Source: Maliibacterium massiliense
GTDB lineage: Bacteria > Bacillota > Clostridia > Christensenellales > Maliibacteriaceae
Direction: 5' to 3'
NCBI RefSeq assembly: GCF_900604345.1
Contig: NZ_LR026983.1
Coordinates: 62,001 to 126,000, forward strand
DNA: 64,000 nt
The notes under the pieces are model-generated. The model saw only the letters and a program-made list of their open reading frames with translations, ran no database searches and was not told the DNA's origin. The position numbers were made by a program, and so were the translations under genes. Shown piece by piece: positions 27,223 through 38,154 of the stretch. How positions within the stretch are numbered: the first letter of the stretch is position 1; each line of letters starts with the position of its first letter.

Positions 27223-28580
27223 GACGGGTCCGGCTCGTCGCCCAGCACATGCAGGGCAAGCGCGCACTCCAGGCGCTTGCGTTCCATGGCGCAGCTCATC
27301 TCATAGGGCTTGGACATATCGCCGTTGTAATGCACTGCGTTGGCCACGCAGCCCCCGCTGCAGAAGTATTTGGCCCAGCAGTCGCGGCAGGCGGGCTTGG
27401 AGAGCACGTGGTTGGCGCGGAAGCGCGCGCGCATCGATTCATCGAGCGTGCCCTGGAGCACGTCCCCCATCTTATAATCCGCCTCGCCCGCGAACTGGTG
27501 GCAGGGATAGATGCCCGCATCGGGCGTAACGCACACGTACTCGTTGCCCGCGCCGCATCCTTTGAGACGCTTGGGCAGGCAGGGGCCCCCCTCCAGATCG
27601 AGCATAAAGTGGAAGAATACGAACGGCTTGCCTGCCAGGCGGCGCGCGCGGTACTGCAGCGCCAGCACCTCGTATTCCTGCTCGATGCGCGGCAGATGCT
27701 CCTCCAGCAGCGCATAGGGCATGTTTGCGGGAGCCACTACCGGCTCGATGGAGACCTTATCAAACCCCATGTCGTTGAGTGCGAGCGCGTCGCGCGCAAA
27801 GTCCAGGTTGCCGCGGGTGAACGTGCCGCGCGCAAAGTATTCCCGATCCCCCCGTGCCCTGGCCACGCGCAGGGCGTTTTTGCTCACGATGTCAAAGGAA
27901 CCCTCGCCTGCGGCGGTGCGGCGCATCTTATCGTGCACCTTCCTGCGCCCGTCGATGCTCAGCACCACGTTGTGCATCTCGCGGTTGAAGTAAGCGATAT
28001 CCTCATCGGATATCTGCGCGCAGTTGGTGGTGATGGTAAAGGCGATGGATTTGCCCGTCTCCTTTTCCAGTCCCCGTCCATAGTCCACCACGGCGCGCAC
28101 CGTATCCATGGCCAGCATCGGCTCCCCGCCGAAAAAGTCCACTTCCAGATGCTTGCGCTTGCCGCTGTGCGCGATGAGAAAATCCAGCGCGCGGCAGCCC
28201 ACCTCGGGCGACATGATGGCGCGCCTGCCGCCGAACGAGCCCGTGGATGCAAAGCAATACGCGCAGCGCAGGTTGCAGTCGTGCGAGACGTTGAGGCACA
28301 TCGCCTTGATGACGCCCGCGTCGTCGTGCCTGCGCACCAGCTCCTCTACATCCAGATGGGTAAAGAGCAGCCCCTGGCGCACCAGCTCGTCGATCTCCCC
28401 GTAGGCCCGCTTGACCGCCTGGCGGCCCCACTGAGGCGAAAGCAGGTCAAAGACCTCTTGATAGGTGTGCCCCTCATATAATTGAATCACCTCATGGGCC
28501 AGCGGGTCGATCTGGAACACCGAGCCGGAGTCCACATCAAGCGCCACATATACGCCGCATGCCTTAAACGAATGAACCAT
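27219..28580 (-). CDS. scfB: SCIFF peptide maturase, radical SAM/SPASM protein
   Basis: 453 residues. ScfB installs thioether (Cys to alpha-carbon) crosslinks in the SCIFF precursor peptide. An N-terminal RiPP-recognition-like region (about 1-85) precedes the radical SAM cluster C102, C106, C109 (DCNLRCAYCF). The SPASM cysteines follow: CGAG, YPCHQF, KPACRDCWAKYFCSGGC. The ATG at 28580 has GGAGG 6 nt upstream. The precursor gene scfA is immediately upstream, and a strong terminator sits between the two. Confidence 0.96.
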   Translation of the reverse strand: MVHSFKACGVYVALDVDSGSVFQIDPLAHEVIQLYEGHTYQEVFDLLSPQWGRQAVKRAYGEIDELVRQGLLFTHLDVEELVRRHDDAGVIKAMCLNVSHDCNLRCAYCFASTGSFGGRRAIMSPEVGCRALDFLIAHSGKRKHLEVDFFGGEPMLAMDTVRAVVDYGRGLEKETGKSIAFTITTNCAQISDEDIAYFNREMHNVVLSIDGRRKVHDKMRRTAAGEGSFDIVSKNALRVARARGDREYFARGTFTRGNLDFARDALALNDMGFDKVSIEPVVAPANMPYALLEEHLPRIEQEYEVLALQYRARRLAGKPFVFFHFMLDLEGGPCLPKRLKGCGAGNEYVCVTPDAGIYPCHQFAGEADYKMGDVLQGTLDESMRARFRANHVLSKPACRDCWAKYFCSGGCVANAVHYNGDMSKPYEMSCAMERKRLECALALHVLGDEPDPS

Positions 28581-28597
28581 GCCTGTCCTCCAATTAC

Positions 28598-28631
28598 AAA
28601 AAAAATCGGCGGCAATACGATGATTGCCGCC
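28598..28631 (-). terminator. Intra-operon terminator between scfA and scfB
   Basis: Arms 28608-28616 and 28623-28631 (GGCGGCAAT/ATTGCCGCC), 6-nt loop, followed on the minus strand by GA and eight Ts. Partial read-through would give much more precursor mRNA than maturase mRNA. Confidence 0.9.
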
Positions 28632-28647
28632 CACTTGAATGTACGCC

Positions 28648-28788
28648 TTATTTCTTACGGCAGCTCTGGTTGGCTACAGTGCAGCTCGTTTTGCAGGCAG
28701 ATTGGCACGAAGCCTGGCACTCTCCGCAGCCACCATGCTGGATGCTCTGTGCATTAGTTCCCTTGACGACGATGCGAATGTGCTTCAT
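28648..28788 (-). CDS. scfA: SCIFF ranthipeptide precursor (six cysteines in forty-five residues)
   Basis: A 46-residue peptide, with exactly six Cys at 21, 24, 28, 32, 36 and 43, in the SCIFF core GGCGECQASCQSACKTSC followed by TVANQSC. The N-terminus MKHIRIVVKGTNAQSIQHG acts as leader. SCIFF is nearly universal in Clostridia and is modified by ScfB to a thioether-linked ranthipeptide; signalling or population-density roles have been proposed. The ATG at 28788 has GGGGGTT about 7 nt upstream. Promoter and terminator are both visible. Confidence 0.96.
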   Translation of the reverse strand: MKHIRIVVKGTNAQSIQHGGCGECQASCQSACKTSCTVANQSCRKK

Positions 28789-28855
28789 ACCAATTAACCC
28801 CCACATGTGTATATTCACCTGCGCGCACGCAGGCAGTAATAAAAACTATAGCAGT

Positions 28856-28884
28856 ATTATAACGCAGCGCATGTTGCTCCGCAA
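28856..28884 (-). promoter_or_regulatory. Promoter of scfA
   Basis: TTGCGG (28879-28884), 17-bp spacer, TATAAT (28856-28861), minus strand. The leader (about 60 nt) has a short CCTGCG/CGCAGG hairpin. Confidence 0.75.
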
Positions 28885-28913
28885 GGGTGAAACCGTTTTT
28901 TTCGACGCTTTTT

Positions 28914-29342
28914 TCAGTGCTGCAGGTTGGCGATCACCATGCCGCTGATGGCGCCTGCCAGCGCGCATAGCGCCGCGTCCGTCAAAAAGGCGCCCACAGC
29001 GATGCCCGTCTTGCAGACGATGGCAAAGATCAGCGTGCCCAGCACGCAATAGCCCAGCCCCAGCGCCAGGCCGCGCATCCAGCCCATGGTGAATTTGCCC
29101 CGCAGCGCGCACCAGAGCAGGCCGCACACCACGCTGAGCACCTTGATGACCACGTTCACCGGCCCGATGACATTGTCCTTCAGGTCCGCGGATTTCATAA
29201 TCAGCGCAAACAGCAGCACAAACAGCAGCGTGGCAAGTGCCGCCACCACCACGCCCTCCGCGCAGCGTATCCACGCCACATAGCCCTTTTCTTCCACGGC
29301 CGCACCTGAACTTTTGCGGCGCTTGATTTTGCTTTTACCCAT
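28914..29342 (-). CDS. TIGR04086 family membrane protein
   Basis: 142 residues with four hydrophobic helices (about 24-48, 60-80, 88-112 and 118-138) after a basic N-terminus KSKIKRRKSSG. This family sits beside SCIFF genes in Clostridia; a role in exporting or sensing the peptide has been suggested only from linkage. The ATG at 29342 with AGGTGAT upstream is preferred over the GTG one codon earlier. Confidence 0.85.
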   Translation of the reverse strand: MGKSKIKRRKSSGAAVEEKGYVAWIRCAEGVVVAALATLLFVLLFALIMKSADLKDNVIGPVNVVIKVLSVVCGLLWCALRGKFTMGWMRGLALGLGYCVLGTLIFAIVCKTGIAVGAFLTDAALCALAGAISGMVIANLQH

Positions 29343-29396
29343 CACGCATCACCTCTTGTTAGCATTTGTATGCACCGCAATGGGTGCAATATACAC

Positions 29397-29431
29397 AAAA
29401 AAAGCAGCCTTTGCTGCACGCAAAAGCCGCT
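29397..29431 (-). terminator. Terminator after rpmF
   Basis: Arms 29403-29414 and 29420-29431 form a 12-bp stem with two G-U pairs and a 5-nt loop; six to seven Ts follow on the minus strand. Confidence 0.9.
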
Positions 29432-29460
29432 TTTATGGATCGCATGATGGGTAGGTGGCG

Positions 29461-29652
29461 TCAGTTGTTCTTATCTGCCACAGCCATCGCCTGACGGCCA
29501 TCGTAATAACCGCAATATTTGCAAACACGATGGGCAAGCTTCATTTTGTGGCACTGCGGGCATTCCGTGATGCCGGGCAACGCCAGCTTGTAATTGGATG
29601 CACGGCGGGCGCGCGTCCGGGCGCGGGAAACCTTCTTTTTGGGAACAGCCAT
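29461..29652 (-). CDS. rpmF: 50S ribosomal protein L32
   Basis: 63 residues, starting MAVPKKKVSRARTRARRAS. It is the zinc-binding (C+) form: CPQC at about 32-35 and CKYC at about 44-47. It follows yceD by 2 bp, the conserved bacterial pair. Confidence 0.97.
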   Translation of the reverse strand: MAVPKKKVSRARTRARRASNYKLALPGITECPQCHKMKLAHRVCKYCGYYDGRQAMAVADKNN

Positions 29653-29654
29653 AC

Positions 29655-30170
29655 TTACACCTCCTTATCCTGATCAAACAGCGCTTGCAAGCGCGCGAAA
29701 GGATTGGCCTCATCTGCCTTGTCCGCACAGTGGCACTGCGTCACGTTGCGGTCCGCCCCGCACACGGGGCACAGGCCGCGGCAATCCTGCGAACAAAGGC
29801 TCTGCATGGGCATCGACAAAATGATGTTGTCCTCCACCATCTTGTCCAGGTCCAGCGCTTCAGCACGATACAGATAGCAGTCAGGATCCGCCTCATCTGT
29901 TTCCTTGACAAACGTCTCCTGAAATGCAATGTCATAATCGCGTTCAAAAGGCTTGGTGCAGCGCACGCACTGTTCGCTGCGCCGCAGATGGATACTGCCC
30001 GTCACCGCCACCGCGCCGTCCTTGGCGCACACCGCCTGGCCCTGCACCGCAACCGGCCCGACGAACGTGACGGTATCCGGCGCAATGTCCAGCGGCGCCC
30101 AATCCTCGCAAAACGAGAAGCGCAGCGCAGCGCCCTGGTCCTTGATCGCTTGAGAAATATCCAGTATCAT
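29655..30170 (-). CDS. YceD/DUF177 family protein
   Basis: 171 residues. The central RCTKPF motif, the acidic 'DLDKMVEDNIILSMPMQSLCS' region and the C-terminal CRGLCPVCGADRN mark DUF177. YceD is linked to 23S rRNA accumulation and ribosome biogenesis and is normally cotranscribed with rpmF, as here. A strong promoter lies about 30 bp upstream. Confidence 0.93.
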   Translation of the reverse strand: MILDISQAIKDQGAALRFSFCEDWAPLDIAPDTVTFVGPVAVQGQAVCAKDGAVAVTGSIHLRRSEQCVRCTKPFERDYDIAFQETFVKETDEADPDCYLYRAEALDLDKMVEDNIILSMPMQSLCSQDCRGLCPVCGADRNVTQCHCADKADEANPFARLQALFDQDKEV

Positions 30171-30196
30171 ACCTAACCCTCGAAGTTGACCTTATT

Positions 30197-30225
30197 ATTA
30201 TAGACAGACCCATTGGGTTTGTCAA
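30197..30225 (-). promoter_or_regulatory. Promoter of yceD-rpmF
   Basis: TTGACA (30220-30225), 17-bp spacer, TATAAT (30197-30202), minus strand: near-perfect consensus, ending 4 bp before the ackA stop. Confidence 0.9.
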
Positions 30226-30229
30226 CGGC

Positions 30230-31426
30230 TTATTTGCCCGACAGCGCTACCGTGTCGCGCGCGATGACCAGCTCCTCGTTGGTGGGCACGATCCAGATTT
30301 CCGCCTGGGAATCCGCGGCGCTGATTTTGACCTCCGCGGCGCGGCAGTCGTTCTTCTGGGCGTCCAGCTTGATGCCCATGAATTCCAGCCCCTCCACCGC
30401 CATCCTGCGCACGATGCGGGTGTTCTCGCCGATGCCGCCGGTAAACACCACGGCGTCCACCCCGCCCATGGCCGCGGCGTACGCGCCGATGTACTTTTTG
30501 ACGCGGTAGCAGAACATATCAAGCGCGATCTTTGCGCGCGCGTGGCCCTCGTTTGCGGCCTTTTCAATGTCGCGCATATCCGAGCTTAAACCCGATACGC
30601 CCAGCAGGCCGCTCTGCTTGTTGAGGATGTTGAGCATCTCGTCGATGTCGATGTGGTCGTTGTTCATGATAAACTGCAGCACGGCCGGATCGCCGTCGCC
30701 CGAGCGGGTGCCCATCAGCAGGCCCTCCAGTGGCGTCAGACCCATGCTGGTATCGACCACCTTGCCGTTTTTGACCGCCGCGATGGAGGCGCCGTTGCCC
30801 AGATGACAGGTGATGATGCGCAGCGCGCTTGCCGGCTTGCCCATCAGCTCGGCCACGCGACCACTGACGTAGCGGTGCGAGGTGCCGTGGAAGCCGTAGC
30901 GGCGGATTTTCAGGCGCTTGTAGTAATCGTACGGGATGCCGTACAGGTACGCGTACGCCGGCATGGTCTGGTGGAACGCGGTATCGAACACCGCCACCTG
31001 CGGCACATCGGGCATCACCTGCTGGCAGGCCTCGATGCCCATGATGTTGGCGGGGTTGTGCAGCGGGCCCAGGGGCACCGCCTCGCGGATGGCGTCCATG
31101 ACCGCATCGTCGATGCGCATGGAACAGTTGTATTTTTCCCCGCAGTGCAGCACGCGGTGGCCCACCGCGTGGATCTCCGACATATCCGCGATGACGCCGT
31201 GGTCCTTATCTACCAGCGCGTCGAGCACCATGCGGATGGCCTCGGTGTGGGTGGGCATGGGCGCCTGGATGACGAAATCCTCCCTGCCGGCCGGCTTGTG
31301 GGTCAGCTTGGAGCCCTCGATGCCGATGCGCTCAGCGTTGCCCTTGGCGATGATGGACTCGTTGTCCATATTAATCAACTGGTATTTCAGCGAGGAGCTC
31401 CCCGCGTTGATGACAAGTACGTTCAT
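30230..31426 (-). CDS. ackA: Acetate kinase
   Basis: 398 residues. It converts acetyl phosphate and ADP to acetate and ATP, the main substrate-level phosphorylation of acetate fermenters. Features: [12 protein letters not shown] at the N-terminus, [13 protein letters not shown] and [22 protein letters not shown] (ASKHA phosphate loops), and [10 protein letters not shown] near the C-terminus. It follows pta by 30 bp. Confidence 0.97.
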   Translation of the reverse strand: MNVLVINAGSSSLKYQLINMDNESIIAKGNAERIGIEGSKLTHKPAGREDFVIQAPMPTHTEAIRMVLDALVDKDHGVIADMSEIHAVGHRVLHCGEKYNCSMRIDDAVMDAIREAVPLGPLHNPANIMGIEACQQVMPDVPQVAVFDTAFHQTMPAYAYLYGIPYDYYKRLKIRRYGFHGTSHRYVSGRVAELMGKPASALRIITCHLGNGASIAAVKNGKVVDTSMGLTPLEGLLMGTRSGDGDPAVLQFIMNNDHIDIDEMLNILNKQSGLLGVSGLSSDMRDIEKAANEGHARAKIALDMFCYRVKKYIGAYAAAMGGVDAVVFTGGIGENTRIVRRMAVEGLEFMGIKLDAQKNDCRAAEVKISAADSQAEIWIVPTNEELVIARDTVALSGK

Positions 31427-31456
31427 GCGAAATCCCTTATCCTTTCCGGCAGGCCC

Positions 31457-32449
31457 TTACGCCTTCTGCGCCTGCACCACGGTGATCGCGACCACGCCGA
31501 TGACGTCCTCCACGCTGCAGCCGCGCGAAAGGTCGTTGACGGGCTTGTTGAGGCCCTGCAGGATGGGGCCAAGCGCCTGCGCGCCGCCCAGGCGCTGCAC
31601 CAGCTTGTAGCCGATATTGCCCGCCTCCAGGCTGGGGAACACCAGCACGTTGGCCTTGCCCGCGACAGGGCTGCCCGGGCTCTTGAGCTGCCCGACGCGC
31701 TCGACAAGCGCGGCGTCCGCCTGCAGTTCGCCGTCCACCATCAAATCAGGCTGCTGGGCTTTGACCATCTCGTAGGCGCTGCGCACCTTGTCCACTACCT
31801 CGTGCTTGGCGCTGCCCTTGGTGGAGAAGGAAAGCATGGCCACACGCGGCTCCATGTCGCACAGTGTGCGCGCGCTCTGCGCGCAGCCGATGGCGATGGC
31901 CGCCAGCTGCTCGGCCGTGGGCACGGGGATGACCGCGCAATCGCCAAAGACCATCACGCCGCCCTCGCCGTACTGTTCTTGCGGGGATTCCATAATAAAG
32001 CAGGAGGAAACCGTGGACATGCCCGGCGCGGTCTTGATGATCTGCAGCGCGGGGCGCAGCGTGTCGGCCGTGGAGCAGATCGCGCCTGCCACCATGCCGT
32101 CTGCGTCGCCCAACTGCACCATCATGGTGCCGTAGTACATGGGGTCCTTGATGGTTTCCAGCGCCTGTTCCATGGTCATACCCTTGTGCTTGCGCGCCTC
32201 AAAGAGCGCCTGCGCGTACTGCTCGCGGTTCTTTGCGCGCTTGGGGTTGACGACGGTAATGCCGGAAAGGTCCGCCTCAGGATCCGCCATGGCGATCGCC
32301 ACGGGATCGCCCAACAGAATGCAGTCGGCGTATCCCAGCTGTTTGATCTTCTGCGCAGCGTGGATAATGCGCGGCTCCTTCCCCTCGGGCAGAACGATGC
32401 GGCGCTTGTCCGCCTTGGCCTGTTCTTTGATGCGATCCAGTAATGACAT
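31457..32449 (-). CDS. pta: Phosphate acetyltransferase
   Basis: 330 residues, the short PtaI type. It converts acetyl-CoA and phosphate to acetyl phosphate. Family marks: [27 protein letters not shown], and the C-terminal [12 protein letters not shown]. The open frame extends far upstream to 33274 on the opposite strand to tmcAL, which is shadow; the ATG at 32449 with GGGGAAA is the real start. pta-ackA form one operon. Confidence 0.96.
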   Translation of the reverse strand: MSLLDRIKEQAKADKRRIVLPEGKEPRIIHAAQKIKQLGYADCILLGDPVAIAMADPEADLSGITVVNPKRAKNREQYAQALFEARKHKGMTMEQALETIKDPMYYGTMMVQLGDADGMVAGAICSTADTLRPALQIIKTAPGMSTVSSCFIMESPQEQYGEGGVMVFGDCAVIPVPTAEQLAAIAIGCAQSARTLCDMEPRVAMLSFSTKGSAKHEVVDKVRSAYEMVKAQQPDLMVDGELQADAALVERVGQLKSPGSPVAGKANVLVFPSLEAGNIGYKLVQRLGGAQALGPILQGLNKPVNDLSRGCSVEDVIGVVAITVVQAQKA

Positions 32450-32526
32450 GTGTATTTTTCCCCTTTCCATTCTTGCAACGTTCAAACATGCGCACAGCTT
32501 TTTTAGCATACGCAAAAAGGCCACGC

Positions 32527-32554
32527 TTGCATGCGGCTCTTTTCCCATTATAAT
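32527..32554 (+). promoter_or_regulatory. Promoter of tmcAL
   Basis: TTGCAT (32527-32532), 16-bp spacer, TATAAT (32549-32554), plus strand, about 40 bp before the tmcAL ATG. Confidence 0.65.
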
Positions 32555-32575
32555 GAAAAGTATAAGTTTATGGAA
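32547..32575 (-). promoter_or_regulatory. Likely promoter of pta-ackA, sharing the -10 with tmcAL
   Basis: TTCCAT (32570-32575), 17-bp spacer, TATAAT (32547-32552) on the minus strand. The symmetric block ATTATAAT supplies the -10 in both directions. Confidence 0.5.
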
Positions 32576-32593
32576 GGCTTTTTGAGGTGTTTT

Positions 32594-33832
32594 ATGCGTA
32601 TAATCGGTATCATCTGTGAATATAACCCGCTGCACAACGGGCATGTGACGCACTTTACCCAGGCCAAGGCGCGCGTACGCGCCGACTATGTCATCTGCGT
32701 GATGAGCACCTGCTTCACCCAGCGCGGCGAGGTGGCGGCAGTCGACCCCTTCACCCGCGCACGCTGGGCGCTTGAGATGGGCGCCGACCTGGTGCTTGCG
32801 CTGCCCACTCACTTTTCCCTCGCCCCCGCGCCCCTCTTTGCGCAGGGCGGCGTGCAGGCGCTGCACGCCACAGGCCTGGTGACGCACCTTGCCTTTGGCA
32901 GCGAATCGGGCGACGTGGGGCTGCTCTGGAGTATCGCGCGCTGCCTGGAGCACGAGACCCCCGCCTTCCGCCGCGCGCTGATGGACGCGCTTTCGCGCGG
33001 GTGCGGCTACCCTGCCGCGCGCCTGGAGGCGCTGCGGCACCTGCTGCCCGACCAGGTGGATATGGACCGCGCGCTTGCCGCGTTCGCCTCGCCCAACGAC
33101 ATGCTGGCCATTGAATATTTGCGCGCCAACGTCCGCTACCGCGCAGGTTTGACCCCCGTGGCGGTGCGCCGCACGCACATGCACAACGACGCGCGCACCA
33201 GCGAGGAATTTGCCAGCGCCACGGCGCTGCGCACCGCGCTGTTTGAGGGCGCGCAGGGCGATTGGCACCGTCACGTGCCCGCGTACGTGGCGCGCGATCT
33301 GGACGCGCTTGTGGCGGCGGGCGACGCGCCCGTGGACAACACTTTTTTTGAGACGTTTATGATGGGCCAGCTGCGGCGCATGCGCGTGGACGAGTTCACC
33401 GCCCTGCCCGATATGGAGACGGGGCTGGACTACGCCTTTGTGCAGGCGGCGCGCAGCGAAAGCAACCTCTACGATACCCTGATGGCGGTCAAATCCAAGC
33501 GCTACACATTCACCCGGCTACAGCGCATGGCCTGGTACGCTGCCCTTGGCGTGACGGACAAGGCGCGCCGGCAGGTGGCGGCGCGGGGCCCCGCCTATCT
33601 GCGGGTGCTGGGCGCGCGCAAGGACGCCAAGGAGCTGCTCTCGCTATTGGCGCACAACGCGCGCCTGCCGGTGATCGTGCGCTCGCGCGATGTGCCCATG
33701 CAGATGGACCCCGTCTTTGCCGCCCAGCTGCAGCTGGACGTGTATGCGCACGACCTCTACGCCCTCTCGGCCCAGTCGCCTGAGGCGAAGAAGGCCCGCC
33801 GCTGGTACACCGAGCCGCTGATCACGCGCTAA
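32594..33832 (+). CDS. tmcAL: tRNA(Met) cytidine acetate ligase
   Basis: 412 residues. TmcAL (YlbM) uses acetate and ATP to acetylate C34 of elongator tRNA-Met. The nucleotidyltransferase motif [13 protein letters not shown] is at the start, and FTQRGEVA and [11 protein letters not shown] follow. The frame opens 21 codons earlier, but the likely transcription start lies within that extension, so the ATG at 32594 is chosen. It is divergent from pta-ackA, the acetate-producing genes, a suggestive link because acetate is its substrate. Confidence 0.93.
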   Translation: MRIIGIICEYNPLHNGHVTHFTQAKARVRADYVICVMSTCFTQRGEVAAVDPFTRARWALEMGADLVLALPTHFSLAPAPLFAQGGVQALHATGLVTHLAFGSESGDVGLLWSIARCLEHETPAFRRALMDALSRGCGYPAARLEALRHLLPDQVDMDRALAAFASPNDMLAIEYLRANVRYRAGLTPVAVRRTHMHNDARTSEEFASATALRTALFEGAQGDWHRHVPAYVARDLDALVAAGDAPVDNTFFETFMMGQLRRMRVDEFTALPDMETGLDYAFVQAARSESNLYDTLMAVKSKRYTFTRLQRMAWYAALGVTDKARRQVAARGPAYLRVLGARKDAKELLSLLAHNARLPVIVRSRDVPMQMDPVFAAQLQLDVYAHDLYALSAQSPEAKKARRWYTEPLITR

Positions 33833-33835
33833 AAC

Positions 33836-33880
33836 AAAAACAGGCGCCCGCTGCGTGTTGCAGCGGGCGCCTGTACGTTT
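33836..33880. terminator. Bidirectional terminator between tmcAL and the patatin gene
   Basis: Perfect 14-bp arms at 33841-33854 and 33860-33873 with a 5-nt loop. TTTTTGTTTT follows on the minus strand; the plus side has TACGTTTT. Confidence 0.9.
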
Positions 33881-33892
33881 TGGGATATGCGT

Positions 33893-34735
33893 TCAGCCCT
33901 CCAGCGCCTCGGGATGCAGGGCCTCCACCGCCGCGTCCAGCCTGCGGTAGATCTCCGGCAGCATCGCCTTTGCCGCCTTGCGTCCCTCCTGGATGCACGC
34001 CTCCTGCTCGCGCGGGTGCATGGGGTCAAAGCGCTGCACGTCGGGCGTGATGACCAGGTCGTCGGGCTTGATGAGCAGCTTGGTGACCTCCCACTGCAAC
34101 AGGTCGATGGACGAGGCGATGATATCGATGACGTTTTTGGGCTGCTGTGGCCAGCCGCGAAACGCCACGTCCACGCCGATCACCACATCCGCCCCCAGCA
34201 TGCGGCACTGCTCCAGCGGCACGCGCACCAGCATGCCGCCGTCCACAAGCAGGCCGTCCTCCTTATAGGGCACGGGCGCGAAGATGCCCGGGATCGCGCA
34301 GCTGGCGCGCACGGCACGGGCGAGCTTTTCTTCGTCCCCCGTCTTAAAGGTCACCAGCCGGTCAGAGCACAGCTCCGCGGCGATGATCGCCAGAGGAAAG
34401 GCGATGTCCTGAAAGGAGCGGTCCGCCGTCAGGGTCTTGACGACCGACTCCATCTTATCCCCCTTGACAAACCCCATACGCGGCATGGTGAGGTCAAAGA
34501 GCTCCCGGTCGCTCAGGCTGCACGCGATCTTTTCCATCATATCTACCGGCGTGCCGCAGGCGTAGATGGCGGCGATGATGGAACCCATGCTGCAGCCGCT
34601 GACCATGCGGATGGGGATGCCTTCCTCTTCGAACACCTGCAGTATGCCGATGTGGCTCATCCCCCGAAAGCCGCCCGCGCCCAGCGCCAGGCCCACTTTG
34701 ATATCCTTGTATTTTTCCCTGTAGGTCGTAATCAT
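33893..34735 (-). CDS. Patatin-like phospholipase family protein
   Basis: 280 residues. The patatin Ser-Asp dyad is complete: oxyanion loop GAGGFRG (20-26), nucleophile S49 in GCSMG, and D165 in VDGGML. Such enzymes hydrolyse acyl chains from membrane lipids; the cytoplasmic RssA/YlbK-like bacterial group has no firmly known substrate. No signal peptide. A TTG one codon earlier is possible. It is divergent from ylbJ; in Bacillus the homologue ylbK also neighbours ylbJ. Confidence 0.92.
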   Translation of the reverse strand: MITTYREKYKDIKVGLALGAGGFRGMSHIGILQVFEEEGIPIRMVSGCSMGSIIAAIYACGTPVDMMEKIACSLSDRELFDLTMPRMGFVKGDKMESVVKTLTADRSFQDIAFPLAIIAAELCSDRLVTFKTGDEEKLARAVRASCAIPGIFAPVPYKEDGLLVDGGMLVRVPLEQCRMLGADVVIGVDVAFRGWPQQPKNVIDIIASSIDLLQWEVTKLLIKPDDLVITPDVQRFDPMHPREQEACIQEGRKAAKAMLPEIYRRLDAAVEALHPEALEG

Positions 34736-34810
34736 CAAAGCCCTACCTCACTTCATATAGATACACAGGCGCAGGGTTTGCCTGCACTTTTATTATAAGG
34801 GGGAACAGGC

Positions 34811-35935
34811 ATGTTGCGAAAGAGCCTGCGCTACTGTTTTTTGATCCTGCTGATTCTATTTGTATGCTTTCCGCAGCAGGTCATGAGCGCCTGCCTGCAG
34901 GAACTGATGCTGTGGGCCACGGCAGTGGTGCCCTCGCTTTTGCCCTTCTTTATCTGCGCGGGCGTCATTACCCGCCTGGGCGTGGCTGAGGACATGGCGC
35001 GCGTGGCCCGCCCCATCATGAGGCCCATCTTTGGCGCGCCGGGCGACGGGGCGTACGTGATGATGTTGGGCATGCTCTCGGGCTACCCCATGGCGGCAAA
35101 GCTGTGCGCCTCGCTGATCGCGCAGAAACGCATCACGCCCCGCCAGGCAGAGCGCATCCTGTGCTTTTCCTCCACCGCGGGCCCCGCGTTCGTGCTGGGC
35201 ACAGTCGCCTCCAGCCTGATGGGCATGCCGCAGATCGGCTGGGCGCTTGCGCTGGGCCACTATGGAAGCGCGCTGCTGTTGGGCATGCTGCACCGGCTGC
35301 GCTACGGCGATGTATCGGGAGAAAATGGCCCGTCCATCCTGCGCGCCACCCCCGCGCAGCCCCCCATGCCCTGGGGGCAGGCGCTGGGCGAATCTGCGCG
35401 CGACGCCTCTGTCTCCCTGTTGATTGTAGGTATCTTTATCGCGTTTTATGCAAGCGTGCTGGCGGTGCTGGAGTCCTGCGGGCTGATCGATATGCTGATA
35501 AAAGCGCTGACGGGCATCGGCGTGCACCCGGGCGTGGCACGCACGCTGCTTGTCGGCACCATGGAGATGACGGGCGGCTGCCAGGCGGCCGCGGGCGCCA
35601 CACTCTCCGTTCCCCTTCGCATGGGCATGCTGGGTGCGGTGCTCTCCTTCGGCGGGTTTTCCATCCACTCGCAGACCTTCACCTTCCTTGCGGGAAGTGG
35701 TGTGCGCAGCGGGCATTACCTGCTCTGCAAGCTGGCGCATGGCGTGCTGGCCTTTGGCCTGACCTTCGCGCTGGGCGCGGCCTTTTTTGCCGACGCGCCC
35801 GCCATGGCGATGCAGGTACCATCGGTGCCCCTGTGGCCCAACGCCCTGCTCAACTCCGTGATGCTGTGCTGCGCGTTCATGTTCCTGCTGTGCCTGATGC
35901 CTACCGCCAAAAAGCGCAGGGCGGGCAACCTGTAA
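34811..35935 (+). CDS. ylbJ: Sporulation integral membrane protein YlbJ
   Basis: 374 residues, eight or more membrane helices, with the nucleoside-recognition (gate) fold: SLLPFFICAGVITRLG, MLGMLSGYPMAAKLCASLI, STAGPAFVLGTVA, EMTGGCQAAA and SFGGFSIHSQTFTFLAG. In Bacillus YlbJ is made in the mother cell and is needed for resistant spores. Its presence is direct evidence of a spore-forming ancestry. ATG at 34811 with AAGGGGGAA upstream. Confidence 0.94.
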   Translation: MLRKSLRYCFLILLILFVCFPQQVMSACLQELMLWATAVVPSLLPFFICAGVITRLGVAEDMARVARPIMRPIFGAPGDGAYVMMLGMLSGYPMAAKLCASLIAQKRITPRQAERILCFSSTAGPAFVLGTVASSLMGMPQIGWALALGHYGSALLLGMLHRLRYGDVSGENGPSILRATPAQPPMPWGQALGESARDASVSLLIVGIFIAFYASVLAVLESCGLIDMLIKALTGIGVHPGVARTLLVGTMEMTGGCQAAAGATLSVPLRMGMLGAVLSFGGFSIHSQTFTFLAGSGVRSGHYLLCKLAHGVLAFGLTFALGAAFFADAPAMAMQVPSVPLWPNALLNSVMLCCAFMFLLCLMPTAKKRRAGNL

Positions 35936-35941
35936 TATGCC

Positions 35942-35971
35942 AAAAAGCGCCGTGCAAAAGCACGGCGCTTT
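35942..35971. terminator. Bidirectional terminator between ylbJ and yajC
   Basis: Perfect 12-bp arms at 35944-35955 and 35960-35971 with an AAAA loop; five Ts follow on the minus strand, fewer on the plus strand. Confidence 0.85.
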
Positions 35972-35985
35972 GATTGTGCGGTTCT

Positions 35986-36318
35986 TTATTTGGTGGAGGC
36001 CTCCGGCGCCGTTTCGTTGGCGACTTCGCCTCCCACCACATTGCGCACAGCCCAGCGGGCAATGAGCATCTGGGTGCGCTCCGCGCCCACTTCGATGGTG
36101 ATCACATCGTCGCGCAGCTGCGCCACGCGGCCGAAGATGCCACCGATGGTGGTGATCTTATCGCCCACCTTGATGGAATCGAGCATCGCCTTGGTCTCTT
36201 TTTCGCGTTTCTTCTGGGGACGGATGATCATGAACCAGAAAACCAGACCAAGCAGCAAAAAGGGTACCAGCGAGATAATGGTGCTCCACACCGGGCTGTT
36301 CAATGCTTCAGTAGGCAT
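35986..36318 (-). CDS. yajC: Preprotein translocase subunit YajC
   Basis: 110 residues, one N-terminal membrane helix (IISLVPFLLLGLVFWFMIIRPQKKREKE) followed by the conserved soluble part LDSIKVGDKITTIGGIFGRV. YajC associates with SecDF. AGGAGGAG lies 10 nt before the ATG. In many Clostridia it lies next to secDF; here it is some 9 kb from it, after tgt. Confidence 0.94.
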   Translation of the reverse strand: MPTEALNSPVWSTIISLVPFLLLGLVFWFMIIRPQKKREKETKAMLDSIKVGDKITTIGGIFGRVAQLRDDVITIEVGAERTQMLIARWAVRNVVGGEVANETAPEASTK

Positions 36319-36375
36319 ATGTTACTTTCTCCTCCTATTGCGACGTAGGCATAATCTTTTCGACGTAATGCTATT

Positions 36376-36410
36376 ATGATAGCGCATTTGCGGATAGAGC
36401 GCAATACACA
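36376..36410 (-). promoter_or_regulatory. Promoter of yajC
   Basis: TTGCGC, 17-bp spacer, TATCAT on the minus strand, about 60 bp before the yajC ATG. Confidence 0.6.
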
Positions 36411-36435
36411 TTGCCAAATATGGCAAAATCTTGTT

Positions 36436-38154
<1,719 letters not shown>

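Noticed and set aside
32450..33274. Long N-terminal extension of pta
   Set aside because: It lies antisense to tmcAL and before the pta ribosome site; the family start is at 32449.
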